A stretch of 23,088 nt of DNA from JBMNNU01 sp050942695. Its GTDB lineage: Bacteria; Chloroflexota; UBA6077. Below the pieces are notes generated by a model that worked only from the letters and a program-made list of their open reading frames with translations, was not told the origin of the DNA and did no database searches. The position numbers and the translations under genes were made by a program. The stretch covers positions 1-23,088 of the forward strand of contig JBMNNU010000014.1 in assembly GCA_050942695.1 (NCBI GenBank), written 5' to 3'. Positions within the stretch are counted from its first letter, which is position 1. Each line of letters opens with the position of its first letter. This document shows positions 15,545 through 22,942 of the stretch, piece by piece.

Positions 15545-18541
15545 ATGGCTGAGCCGGTAGCCGGCGAAAACCCGAAGCTGTTTGGAGAGACCGCCTACTG
15601 CCGGCCCTTTCGGCGATACCAGCAGTTGGCGCTGGAAGCGTTCGAACAGGCGAGATCGTCTAACAGGAATAGGTTACATATAGCGCTGCCCCCCGGCGCG
15701 GGGAAGACGGTCCTGGGGCTGGAGATTGCCCGCAGGATGGACAGGTATACGCTGGTGCTCTGCCCGAACACCGCCATTCAGGCCCAATGGGCTTCCCAAT
15801 GGCAGGGCTTCACCCCACCATCGGTACGGCCCAGCCTGGACGACGAAGCGCTGGCTCCTCTCACCATCCTTACCTACCAATCTCTCTGCAACCTGGAAGA
15901 CGACAACTCGGATCTACGAGAGAGGGCGCTGGAGCTTTGGCGAAACAGCCTTGCTCGATCCGAGGGGCTCACGATAGAACAGGCATCTGATGAGATCCGG
16001 AGGCTCGAGGAGGTGGGAAGCCCGCATTTTCGTACGGAGCTAGCCGCCTTCCAGCGCCGGGCTCGAGCGTTGATCGCCCAGGGGGGAGATCGCCAAGAGC
16101 TACTCGCCCTGCTGCATCGCAACGGGCAGCAACTGATAGCGAGCATGAAGACGTTGGGCCCATGGACCTTGATCCTGGACGAATGCCACCACCTGTTGGA
16201 TCTGTGGGGATATCTGGTCAGGGCGTTGGTGGAGGAGTTGGGGGATGAGAGCTTTCTGGTCGGCCTGACCGGAACCCCTCCTCAAGAGCTAGAGGCTCGA
16301 GAAGATGCGCTCTACAGGGATCTCTTCCACAGAACCGATTTCCAAATACCCACACCGGCTGCTGTCAAAGAAGGAAATTTAGCCCCTTATCAGGACCTGG
16401 TCTATCTGACGCTACCTCCTCAGCACGAGATGGACTACATCGCCGACCAACACGCCCGCTTCCTGCGGCTCATCAGCCGGCTGATGGAGCCTGGTTTCGC
16501 CTCCCTATCGTTCGTGGAGTGGGTACATCGACGGGCAGTGATCCGTAAGACCAAAGAGGGGGCTCAGGTGAGATGGTCCCGTTTCGAGCGAGACAGGCCA
16601 TCTCTCGCCCTGGCGTCTCTCCGCTTCCTGCAGCACAACCGGTTGGAACTCCCCCAGGGAGTCCCTCTGCAGGAACGCCATCGCCGCCCGCCTACAGCCG
16701 ATGATTGGGTAGAGCTACTTGAGGATTACTGCCTTCGCTACCTGAAGCGAAGCCCGGACCCCAAAGACGCTGAAGCGTGGCAGGAGATACGGCGAGCGCT
16801 GCCGTCCCTGGGATACGTATTGAGCGGGAGGGGTGTTAGGCGCTACGTTTCCCCGGTAGACCGGGTGCTGGCCCTCTCGGCCGGCAAAGCTGCGGGAGCG
16901 CTGGCAATCCTGGGCGAGGAAGAACGCAGCCTCGGCAGGCAGTTGCGAGCGGTACTGCTGTGCGACTACGAGCGAGCCGGCAGCGCTCTCCTGGCGCGGC
17001 TGCGGGGTGTTTTGGACCCGCAGGCGGGCAGCGCAGCCCTGCTACTCCGGATACTCCTCTCTGATCCTCAGACGATGCAGTTGGATCCCATCCTGATGAC
17101 CGGCCAGACGGTCGCCTGCTCCAGGGCAACCGTGGCAGAGCTGGTGCCGTGGATAGAAGAACAGGTGCCGCAAATCCGGGGGCTGTTGCGAGCCGAGCCG
17201 CTCACATCCGTCTCAAACGGGAATCGAGATACCGGCTGGGATGATCTGCTGGTAATCAGGGCTGAATCGTCCTGGTGGCGTTCACGCCACTACGTGCCGC
17301 TGCTCACACGCTACTTCGAAGATGGGCGATGTCGCTGCCTGATGGGAACCAGGGGTTTGCTGGGGGAGGGATGGGACGCCAAAAAGGTAAACGTCCTTAT
17401 TGACCTGACCACGGCCACGACCAGCACCGCGGTACACCAGATCCGAGGCCGCTCCCTCCGACTGGACCCTGCTAACCCGCGGAAGGTGGCCAACAACTGG
17501 GACATTGTGTGCGTTGCCCCCGACCACCCAAAAGGTTTAGCCGACTACCAGCGCTTCGTGCGGAAGCATCAGCACTACTACGCGCTGACGCCGGACGGAG
17601 AGATTGAGTGCGGTGTATCCCACGTCCATTCCCAACTCTCGCCCTACGGACCTCCCGCAGCTCAACAGTTCCCGGCAATAAACCAGGCGCTGCTGAAGCA
17701 GGCCAGCGAGCGGGATGCAGCCTACCAGCAGTGGGGTGTGGGAACTCCCTACCGGAACCAGGAGACCCAAACCCTACGGGTTAAGGTTGGAGCGCCGCGA
17801 CGGGTCGATTACCAAGCGAGACTCCGGCAGGTCGAGCGCGATTACCCCTTGCCCGAAGCCTATCACAAGAAGAGAAACCCCCTGGTCGTCGTCTGGACCC
17901 TGGCTACCCTGCTATCGGCGCCCATCCTGTTGTTAGCGGAGCAGCCGCTGCTTGCCGCGCTTTTAGTCGGGTTCTACGGGCTCGGCAGGATAGGCAGATC
18001 CGCTATGCTGGCAGCCCCCTATCGAGGCCGGTTGTCGGTGAGTGTAGGCCAATTGGCTACCACCGTCGCCGAGGCGCTGCAGCTCGCGGGCGCGCTGTCC
18101 GGAGGGCACGGCCCAGGTGCGGTAAGGGTGGTGCCACAAAAAGATGGTTACTACCGCTGCTACCTGGAGGGGGCTTCGGCTGATGAGAGCAAACTGTTTG
18201 CAGAATGTCTGGATGAGTTGATGGCTCCACTGGGGAACCCGAGATACATCCTACCGCGCTTCCTGAGCAACAGCGACTCCTCGCTGTTCTCCGCCATAAA
18301 TTTGACGCTTCACCACCTCCACTCGGGCTGGGGAAACATAACGGTGGTATACCATGCGGTGCCTTCCTACTTCGCCGAAAACCGCCAGAGGATCAAAGCG
18401 TTTCAGGCGGCCTGGAATCGCCACGTCAGCCCCGGCCAGCCACTCTCCTGCCGGACGAACCGGGGCAAAGCCATCCTCGAAGTGGTGCGGGGCGAAAGCC
18501 CCTTCGACGTTTACACCCAGATGCGGGCTCTATGGCGGTAA
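15545..18541 (+). CDS. Large SF2 DEAD/DEAH-box helicase with C-terminal membrane hairpin
   Basis: A 998-residue superfamily 2 helicase or translocase. Motif I is LPPGAGKT (48-55), motif II DECHH (212-216), motif III-like TGTPP (242-246), motif V-like LLGEGWDAKKVNVLID (about 605-620) and motif VI HQIRGRSLR (631-639). The gaps between motifs I and II (about 160 residues) and III and V (about 350) show large insertions. After the helicase core, residues 779-812 are strongly hydrophobic, two short segments split by EQP, suggesting a membrane hairpin. The last 180 residues are a soluble, unrecognised domain with conserved-looking aromatic residues. I chose the ATG at 15545 because AGGGGTGAT ends seven bases upstream; the GTG at 15533 lies within that SD. 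No partner gene adjoins it. Substrate (DNA or RNA) and role are unknown. Confidence 0.85.
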   Translation: MAEPVAGENPKLFGETAYCRPFRRYQQLALEAFEQARSSNRNRLHIALPPGAGKTVLGLEIARRMDRYTLVLCPNTAIQAQWASQWQGFTPPSVRPSLDDEALAPLTILTYQSLCNLEDDNSDLRERALELWRNSLARSEGLTIEQASDEIRRLEEVGSPHFRTELAAFQRRARALIAQGGDRQELLALLHRNGQQLIASMKTLGPWTLILDECHHLLDLWGYLVRALVEELGDESFLVGLTGTPPQELEAREDALYRDLFHRTDFQIPTPAAVKEGNLAPYQDLVYLTLPPQHEMDYIADQHARFLRLISRLMEPGFASLSFVEWVHRRAVIRKTKEGAQVRWSRFERDRPSLALASLRFLQHNRLELPQGVPLQERHRRPPTADDWVELLEDYCLRYLKRSPDPKDAEAWQEIRRALPSLGYVLSGRGVRRYVSPVDRVLALSAGKAAGALAILGEEERSLGRQLRAVLLCDYERAGSALLARLRGVLDPQAGSAALLLRILLSDPQTMQLDPILMTGQTVACSRATVAELVPWIEEQVPQIRGLLRAEPLTSVSNGNRDTGWDDLLVIRAESSWWRSRHYVPLLTRYFEDGRCRCLMGTRGLLGEGWDAKKVNVLIDLTTATTSTAVHQIRGRSLRLDPANPRKVANNWDIVCVAPDHPKGLADYQRFVRKHQHYYALTPDGEIECGVSHVHSQLSPYGPPAAQQFPAINQALLKQASERDAAYQQWGVGTPYRNQETQTLRVKVGAPRRVDYQARLRQVERDYPLPEAYHKKRNPLVVVWTLATLLSAPILLLAEQPLLAALLVGFYGLGRIGRSAMLAAPYRGRLSVSVGQLATTVAEALQLAGALSGGHGPGAVRVVPQKDGYYRCYLEGASADESKLFAECLDELMAPLGNPRYILPRFLSNSDSSLFSAINLTLHHLHSGWGNITVVYHAVPSYFAENRQRIKAFQAAWNRHVSPGQPLSCRTNRGKAILEVVRGESPFDVYTQMRALWR

Positions 18542-18616
18542 CACCGGCCACCTTACGCCCTGAGCGCTGGATTATCGAATCGCGTCTTAGTACGCTGCGT
18601 ACACGGCTGTGCGACC

Positions 18617-20239
18617 CTACCGCTTTCTCCACCGGGACCAGCATTCCAGAACCAGTTCGTAGTCTTCCGGTCTCAACGGCTCGCCGCTCATGTCGATTCC
18701 AGTGACGTAGTAGAGGCTGGGCACTCCCAGCTCAGGCTGGGCTTTCAGGTATTCCGCCCACTCTCGACGGTTAGGACAAGGCCAGTTATCGGTATCGATA
18801 AGCGCCTCCGGGCAGGCCGCTCGGGCGATCCTGGCGCGGTGCCGCATCTCCGGCACCACACCATCCACGACCCCCTCCGGACAGGGCATATCGTTTAGCC
18901 GCACCATGTCGAAGAGGTCCGACAGGTAGGGGTTGGCCGCGTGAGCTACCAGCAGGCAATCGTCTTTGGCTTCCACCGCGGCCTCCTGAAAGGCTCGTAG
19001 CATCGACCGTATCAGCAGCGCCCCTTCCGCCCCATTCCAGGAGGGTCCGTGCTCTCGCGTCGGGCCGCGGTGCAGAAAATCGATCTTGAATCCGTCGGCC
19101 CCAAGTTCCCGCAGCGCGTATCGCACCTCCGTTGCCAACCTGGCCAGGTAGGACGGGGAGGTAGGGTCTACCACCGGCGGCTCGCCCTCTGGCAGCAACT
19201 CCCCCGGCGGCAAACCTTCGCCGTCCCAAAGCTTCCACCACAGCAGCACCTTCCTACCCCTTTGGTGCTGCCGGCCGATGAAGCCCGCCATATCCGGCCA
19301 TCTCTCCCGGTTGGGTCGAGCCAATCCGTAAGACTGCTGCCACTTATCGTCGATGGTGATCACGCCGGGATCAATCCTCTCTGCGTCCAGCAGATCCAGC
19401 ATCTCTTCGTAAAGCTGCTGGCTGCAGCGATCGGCGGCGCCCTCGGGAAGCTTACCCGGGGTGAAGCTTTCGAGGGAACAGCCCCGATAGCTCTGCTCTC
19501 CCCACCCGCAGAAATTGGGTAGTGACCACCATGGATACTGCTTTCTTCCCGTCCCTCTCGGCGCCAGACCCTTCTCGCGCAGGTGGTCGCAGTAGGCTTC
19601 GAGCGCACGATAGTGGTCGCCAGCGGTAGGGAGTATCACCAGGCGAGGCGTCTCGAAAAAATCCCGCCGGGGACTGTGGTAGCAGAAGCGGAAGGAGCGA
19701 TCGTATTCGAAGGCTGTGAAGCTCAAGTCCTTCAACGGAGATGCTACCCCCACGGCCAGCCACGAGCTATCTCCCTCGAGGGCGAAGCAGAAAGGCGGTG
19801 GGCAGAAGAACCAGTGGCCGCCGTGGAACTCCTTATCCGAGTCCACGGCTGTGACGGCCCGCTCCCTTGGGCTGAAGAAGTGGCGGCGGAAAGCGGTGGG
19901 ATCGGGGCTGAACAGGCGGTTGAACTCGGGCGCACCCGGCCCTACCAGCAACCGTGGGATACAGCCCGGTTGCGGCAGCTCGGCCCAGCAATAGATCCAC
20001 TCTTCGTGAAACTCCAGGTAGAGCCTTCGCCCGTCGCCGGCTGAGATTGCCGCCTGTACCGTATCTCCGGCCCGGATCACGACCTCCCAACGGGCTCCAG
20101 CCTCGCCAGCGGCCGCTCCGAGGGTGATGCGCCCGCCGCTCCAGGTTATCTGAAGCCAAGGCCCCGTCGTATAAATCTGGGCAGCATACAGTCTGGCCCG
20201 AACCGATAGCTCTGTCTCACCGTCAGCGTGCCATTCCAT
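18617..20239 (-). CDS. GH36-like alpha-galactosidase
   Basis: A 540-residue glycoside hydrolase resembling GH36 alpha-galactosidases, which release terminal alpha-galactose with retention. The N-terminal half is a beta-sandwich-like region. The TIM barrel includes GVITIDDKWQ (292-301) and GADGFKIDFLH (380-390), where Asp387 is the likely nucleophile in the KxDF motif. Asp450 in RLNDMP, 63 residues later, is a candidate acid/base. Length and spacing are similar to the short Thermotoga-type enzyme rather than the roughly 700-residue forms. No signal peptide is visible, so it is cytoplasmic. The ATG at 20239 has a weak SD. An extended -10 promoter lies about 115 bases upstream. It is convergent with the helicase gene and has no sugar transporter beside it. 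The family is probable; the exact sugar linkage is not proven. Confidence 0.83.
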   Translation of the reverse strand: MEWHADGETELSVRARLYAAQIYTTGPWLQITWSGGRITLGAAAGEAGARWEVVIRAGDTVQAAISAGDGRRLYLEFHEEWIYCWAELPQPGCIPRLLVGPGAPEFNRLFSPDPTAFRRHFFSPRERAVTAVDSDKEFHGGHWFFCPPPFCFALEGDSSWLAVGVASPLKDLSFTAFEYDRSFRFCYHSPRRDFFETPRLVILPTAGDHYRALEAYCDHLREKGLAPRGTGRKQYPWWSLPNFCGWGEQSYRGCSLESFTPGKLPEGAADRCSQQLYEEMLDLLDAERIDPGVITIDDKWQQSYGLARPNRERWPDMAGFIGRQHQRGRKVLLWWKLWDGEGLPPGELLPEGEPPVVDPTSPSYLARLATEVRYALRELGADGFKIDFLHRGPTREHGPSWNGAEGALLIRSMLRAFQEAAVEAKDDCLLVAHAANPYLSDLFDMVRLNDMPCPEGVVDGVVPEMRHRARIARAACPEALIDTDNWPCPNRREWAEYLKAQPELGVPSLYYVTGIDMSGEPLRPEDYELVLECWSRWRKR

Positions 20240-20354
20240 ACAGTCTCAACTCGCCTCTCTCGAAATAGTGCTCCAGCCCCTTAAAGATAAATGCGGAAAT
20301 GAGGAAGATAGGCGGAGGCTGTTTAGCATCCACAATGGGGTAGCTTTATGTCAC

Positions 20355-20363
20355 ATTATAGCA
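20355..20363 (-). promoter_or_regulatory. Extended -10 promoter of the alpha-galactosidase gene
   Basis: Read on the - strand, TGCTATAAT combines a perfect TATAAT (20355-20360) with the TGn extension. The region 17 bases further upstream has no good -35, as is common for extended -10 promoters. The start point would leave a leader of about 110 bases. Confidence 0.65.
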
Positions 20364-20461
20364 GGATTCCCTGGTCTTCTTCATGCCTTTGCCCGGCAGA
20401 GGGTGCGCGCTAGCTTTTCGAAAAAGCCCGTGATGCAAGACCGCCCCGACGCAGAAGCGAT

Positions 20462-20672
20462 CGGTCTGAGACGCTAAAACCCGGTAATGATCGTTGCCTA
20501 TTTAATCGTACGTATCCGTCGCGGCTCTGCAGGGCCGGGCTAACTACGGACCGGAGGTTAAGGCCGGCCCTTCAGGGCCGCGAATCAATATGAATGTTTT
20601 CGCAACGATCATAACCGGGCTGGGACCGGCTATATCAGAAGGGCGCTTTTGGCGTCCTTGAGCGTCTCACCT
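20462..20672 (-). ncRNA. Putative structured RNA of about 200 nt, 6S-like layout
   Basis: Three nested inverted repeats share one axis. The outer stem is 20468-20475 with 20661-20668 (8 of 8). The middle stem is 20480-20497 with 20602-20619 (17 of 18). The inner stem is 20520-20538 with 20564-20582 (17 of 19), capped by a small TAAC/GTTA helix. Middle and inner stems are separated by an internal bubble of 22 and 19 bases. A side hairpin (20641-20657, GGGCGC/GCGTCC) sits between the outer and middle stems. On the - strand a TATAAA box (20679-20684) would start transcription at about 20672, right at the outer stem. No ORF of note covers it. Closing stem, large bubble and terminal stem recall 6S RNA, but I cannot show conserved 6S bases. 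A MITE or transposon remnant is the main alternative. The 3' end is not clear. Confidence 0.5.
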
Positions 20673-20706
20673 GGTCTATTTATAGCCAGGCGCCTGAGGC
20701 GACAAA
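20658..20706. promoter_or_regulatory. Overlapping divergent promoters in a palindrome between the RNA locus and uvsE
   Basis: On the + strand TTGAGC (20658-20663) and TATAGC (20681-20686), 17 bases apart, could drive uvsE. On the - strand TATAAA (20679-20684), with a weak TTTGTC at 20701-20706, could drive the structured RNA. The shared AT box lies in the palindrome CCTGG(T)CTAT-TT-ATAGCCAGG, and CAGGCGCCTG follows it. One regulator might control both directions. Confidence 0.45.
20670..20692. repeat. CCTGGTC ... CCAGGCG palindromic repeat, copy 1
   Basis: A 23-base palindromic element next to the structured-RNA locus. It matches the copy at 22920-22942 at 19 of 23 positions, with both CCTGGTC and CCAGGCG ends conserved and an AT-rich centre. 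It overlaps the divergent promoter boxes. Confidence 0.5.
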
Positions 20707-20760
20707 GCTCCATGCTACGGGCGTGTTGCGGTCCGGAAATCAGGAGGGATGAATTAGGCC

Positions 20761-21657
20761 ATGAGGCACCTGGGTTACGTTGGCCAGAATCTGTCGCTGG
20801 GATTGAGCACCAGCCGGGGCACGATCCTGCGCAACGCCACCCCTGAACGGTTGCGATCGCTGATCCGCGAGAATCTGGCTAATCTCGCCAGGATCCTGGA
20901 GTTCAACGCCCAGCACCAGATCTACCTGTTCCGGATCTCCAGCAGGGTCATCCCCTTCGGTTCCCATCCCGTCAACCCTCTCGCATGGTGGGAGGAGTTC
21001 GCCCCAGAGCTTGCGCGGCTGGGCGATTACATCCGGAGGCACGGTATGCGGGTTAGCACCCACCCAGGCCAGTATACCCTGCTCAACTCTCCCGACCCCG
21101 AGATAGTCGCCACCTCGTTCAGAGATTTCCAATGGCAGGCGCGCTTCCTCGACAGCATGGGGTTGAGCCCGGAGCATAAGATGGTAACCCATGGCGGGGG
21201 TGTTTACGGTGACAAGTCGGTGGCTATCGAAAGATTCATCGCCAACTATCGGCTTCTGCCTCCCAACGTCCGAATCCGTCTCGTACTGGAGAACGACGAG
21301 AGACTCTACACTGTGGAGGACCTGCTGGGCATCTCCAAAAGGATCGGGATCCCTGTCGTGTTCGACTGGCTCCACCACCAAGCCAACCCCAGCGGCCCGC
21401 GAGACCTCCGCACCCTCCTGAAACGGTGCTTCGCTACCTGGCGCAAACGCGATGGGATACCCGCCATCCACTTCTCCTCGCAGGCGCCTGGGCAGCGGTT
21501 GGGTGCACATGCCGAGTACGTAGATCCCGAAGAATTTCTCCGTTTCTACCGGGAGGTGGGCGATATGGATTTCGACTGTGTGTTGGAGGCGAAAGCCAAA
21601 GACCTCGCCCTTCTCAGGCTCCGAGAACAGTTGAACAGACTCCCCCTGGCAGCATAA
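20761..21657 (+). CDS. uvsE: UV damage endonuclease UvsE (UVDE)
   Basis: A 298-residue TIM-barrel endonuclease that nicks DNA 5' to UV photoproducts and some other lesions, an alternative to UvrABC. LGYVGQNLSLGLSTSR is the family N-terminus, followed by ENLANLARILEFNA. Probable metal ligands are His69 (GSHP), His101 (STHPGQY, with the lesion-probing Gln-Tyr pair), His144 (THGGGVYG), Glu177 (LENDER), Asp202 and His205 (FDWLHH), His237 (IHFSSQ) and Glu276 (LEAKAK). The modified lysine found two residues before the His237 equivalent in the Thermus enzyme, as I recall it, is Ala235 here. GGAGG stands 13 bases before the ATG, rather far. The divergent structured-RNA locus is upstream and a D,D-carboxypeptidase follows after 66 bases. 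The family is certain. Confidence 0.95.
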   Translation: MRHLGYVGQNLSLGLSTSRGTILRNATPERLRSLIRENLANLARILEFNAQHQIYLFRISSRVIPFGSHPVNPLAWWEEFAPELARLGDYIRRHGMRVSTHPGQYTLLNSPDPEIVATSFRDFQWQARFLDSMGLSPEHKMVTHGGGVYGDKSVAIERFIANYRLLPPNVRIRLVLENDERLYTVEDLLGISKRIGIPVVFDWLHHQANPSGPRDLRTLLKRCFATWRKRDGIPAIHFSSQAPGQRLGAHAEYVDPEEFLRFYREVGDMDFDCVLEAKAKDLALLRLREQLNRLPLAA

Positions 21658-21723
21658 AGCTGGCCCGTATGTTGCGCAACGATGAGAGCGGTAGTTCATG
21701 TCAGGATTGAGAGGGGTTTCGCG

Positions 21724-22842
21724 ATGGCCTCCCTGAACGACGACCAGAACCGGCGCAACATCTTTTGCACTACTGGATCACTTCAAGAACGCGGGCTGCG
21801 CCATCTGGCCAGGCGGGTAGGCGGCTGGTGGCTATTGTTACCCATCGCCTTATGGGCTTTTGCTATCGTTGTAGGGCTGGAGCTGCTGCCAAAAACAGAT
21901 ATGGGGACCGCAGCCCTACCTACCCCATCGATGAGAGTAATAGCCCCTCGAATTCCTACCCCATTCGCTTTGCAGCCAAAACAGCCAACCAGTACACCAG
22001 TAGCCGTTCAAGCGCCATCGATAATGCCGAAAGTGAAGAACGAGGGTACCCCACCACAGCGGAAAGCTCGCACACCCGATCCCAATCCATCCACCGACCA
22101 CTTCGTCGTAGTTGACGGGGCATCCGGCGCTATCCTGTTCCAGCGCAATGCGTTCGAGCCTGTAGCTCCGGCCAGCCTCACCAAGATAATGACGGGGTTG
22201 TTGGTCGTAGAATACGGCAAGCTAGACGAGAAGGTGAGGGTAGATGTGGACGCCGGAGGCTATCCCGATAGCTGCGTCATGGGGCTGAGAATAAATACCG
22301 AGGTGGGCCTGAGAGACCTGCTGTACGGCCTTATACTGGCATCGGGCAACGACGCGGCGGTAGCCATCGCACGGCACCTCACAGGCGGCGTTGGCTCTGC
22401 ATTCATGAATAAGATGAACGAAAAGGCCGCCTGGCTGGGATTGGGCGGAACTCACTTCGAGAATCCGCACGGCTTCGACGAGGAAAACCACTACTCCTGC
22501 CCTGCCGACATGGTAACCCTTGCTCGGTATGCCATGCAGTACCCTGAGTTCAGAAAGGTGGTGGCCACCAGATCCTACGAGGTTCAGAGCCCCACGGACA
22601 AAAGCTCTCTGGAAAACCTCAACGGCATCCTGCGAGCCTATCCTGGATCAGATGGGGTGAAGACCGGAGACACACCCGAGGCCGGAAAATGCCTCGTCGC
22701 AACCGCCGTTCGCGATGGCCACCGTGTGTATGTAGCCTTTATGAGATCCAGCTCCGGCTCCGTTCCCGACGGCACTCTGCTGCTGGACTGGGCTTTCGAT
22801 TCCCATTACTGGGGATCGACCCAAAGCTCCCCAGGACAATAG
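21724..22842 (+). CDS. D-alanyl-D-alanine carboxypeptidase (peptidase S11), N-terminally anchored
   Basis: A 372-residue penicillin-binding protein of the DacA/DacF type that trims the terminal D-Ala from peptidoglycan stem peptides. The three active-site motifs are SLTK (Ser151, Lys154), SGN (207-209) and KTG (313-315). A single membrane helix at about 34-53 follows a basic N-terminus. A Pro/Thr-rich linker (about 60-125) then leads to the catalytic domain, so the protein should be anchored at its N-terminus outside the membrane. The usual C-terminal amphipathic-helix domain of DacA is absent. I chose the ATG at 21724 because GAGAGGGG lies seven bases upstream; an in-frame ATG at 21682 has a poorer SD. 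It follows uvsE by 66 bases and may be read with it. Function is confident. Confidence 0.93.
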   Translation: MASLNDDQNRRNIFCTTGSLQERGLRHLARRVGGWWLLLPIALWAFAIVVGLELLPKTDMGTAALPTPSMRVIAPRIPTPFALQPKQPTSTPVAVQAPSIMPKVKNEGTPPQRKARTPDPNPSTDHFVVVDGASGAILFQRNAFEPVAPASLTKIMTGLLVVEYGKLDEKVRVDVDAGGYPDSCVMGLRINTEVGLRDLLYGLILASGNDAAVAIARHLTGGVGSAFMNKMNEKAAWLGLGGTHFENPHGFDEENHYSCPADMVTLARYAMQYPEFRKVVATRSYEVQSPTDKSSLENLNGILRAYPGSDGVKTGDTPEAGKCLVATAVRDGHRVYVAFMRSSSGSVPDGTLLLDWAFDSHYWGSTQSSPGQ

Positions 22843-22886
22843 TACCAAGCCGGCAACATTTGTGTGGCATGGTCCAATGCTGTAGT

Positions 22887-22905
22887 GTCGGGGCTTATCC
22901 CCGAC
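22887..22905. repeat. Hairpin after the carboxypeptidase gene
   Basis: GTCGGGG (22887-22893) pairs perfectly with CCCCGAC (22899-22905) around CTTAT. It is 45 bases after the stop codon and lacks a T run, so it is a weak terminator candidate or an intergenic repeat. Confidence 0.6.
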
Positions 22906-22919
22906 GATGTACCGCTTAG

Positions 22920-22942
22920 CCTGGTCCATTTTAAACCAGGCG
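22920..22942. repeat. CCTGGTC ... CCAGGCG palindromic repeat, copy 2
   Basis: Second copy of the element at 20670-20692 (19 of 23 bases). Here it can form a 7-bp stem, GCCTGGT with ACCAGGC, around an AT-rich loop. It lies 15 bases after the GTCGGGG hairpin. Confidence 0.5.

Noticed and set aside
20268..20477. 69-codon + strand frame upstream of the RNA locus
   Set aside because: No SD or recognisable protein. It overlaps the alpha-galactosidase promoter on the other strand and ends inside the structured repeat.
20462..20672. Structured locus as tmRNA, RNase P RNA or SRP RNA
   Set aside because: None of the conserved words of these RNAs could be found on either strand, and the size does not suit tmRNA or RNase P RNA.
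20749..20757. ATG-AAT-TAG mini-ORF just before uvsE
   Set aside because: Only two codons, and the SD abuts the ATG too closely to use. It may explain the long SD spacing of uvsE but is not a gene.
20740..21699. 319-codon open frame on the - strand opposite uvsE
   Set aside because: It is the complement of an unmistakable UVDE gene, and its protein sequence has no domain features.
15545..22842. Helicase, uvsE and neighbours as one defence or repair system
   Set aside because: The genes are on different strands with an alpha-galactosidase between them and separate promoters. There is no evidence of a shared unit.
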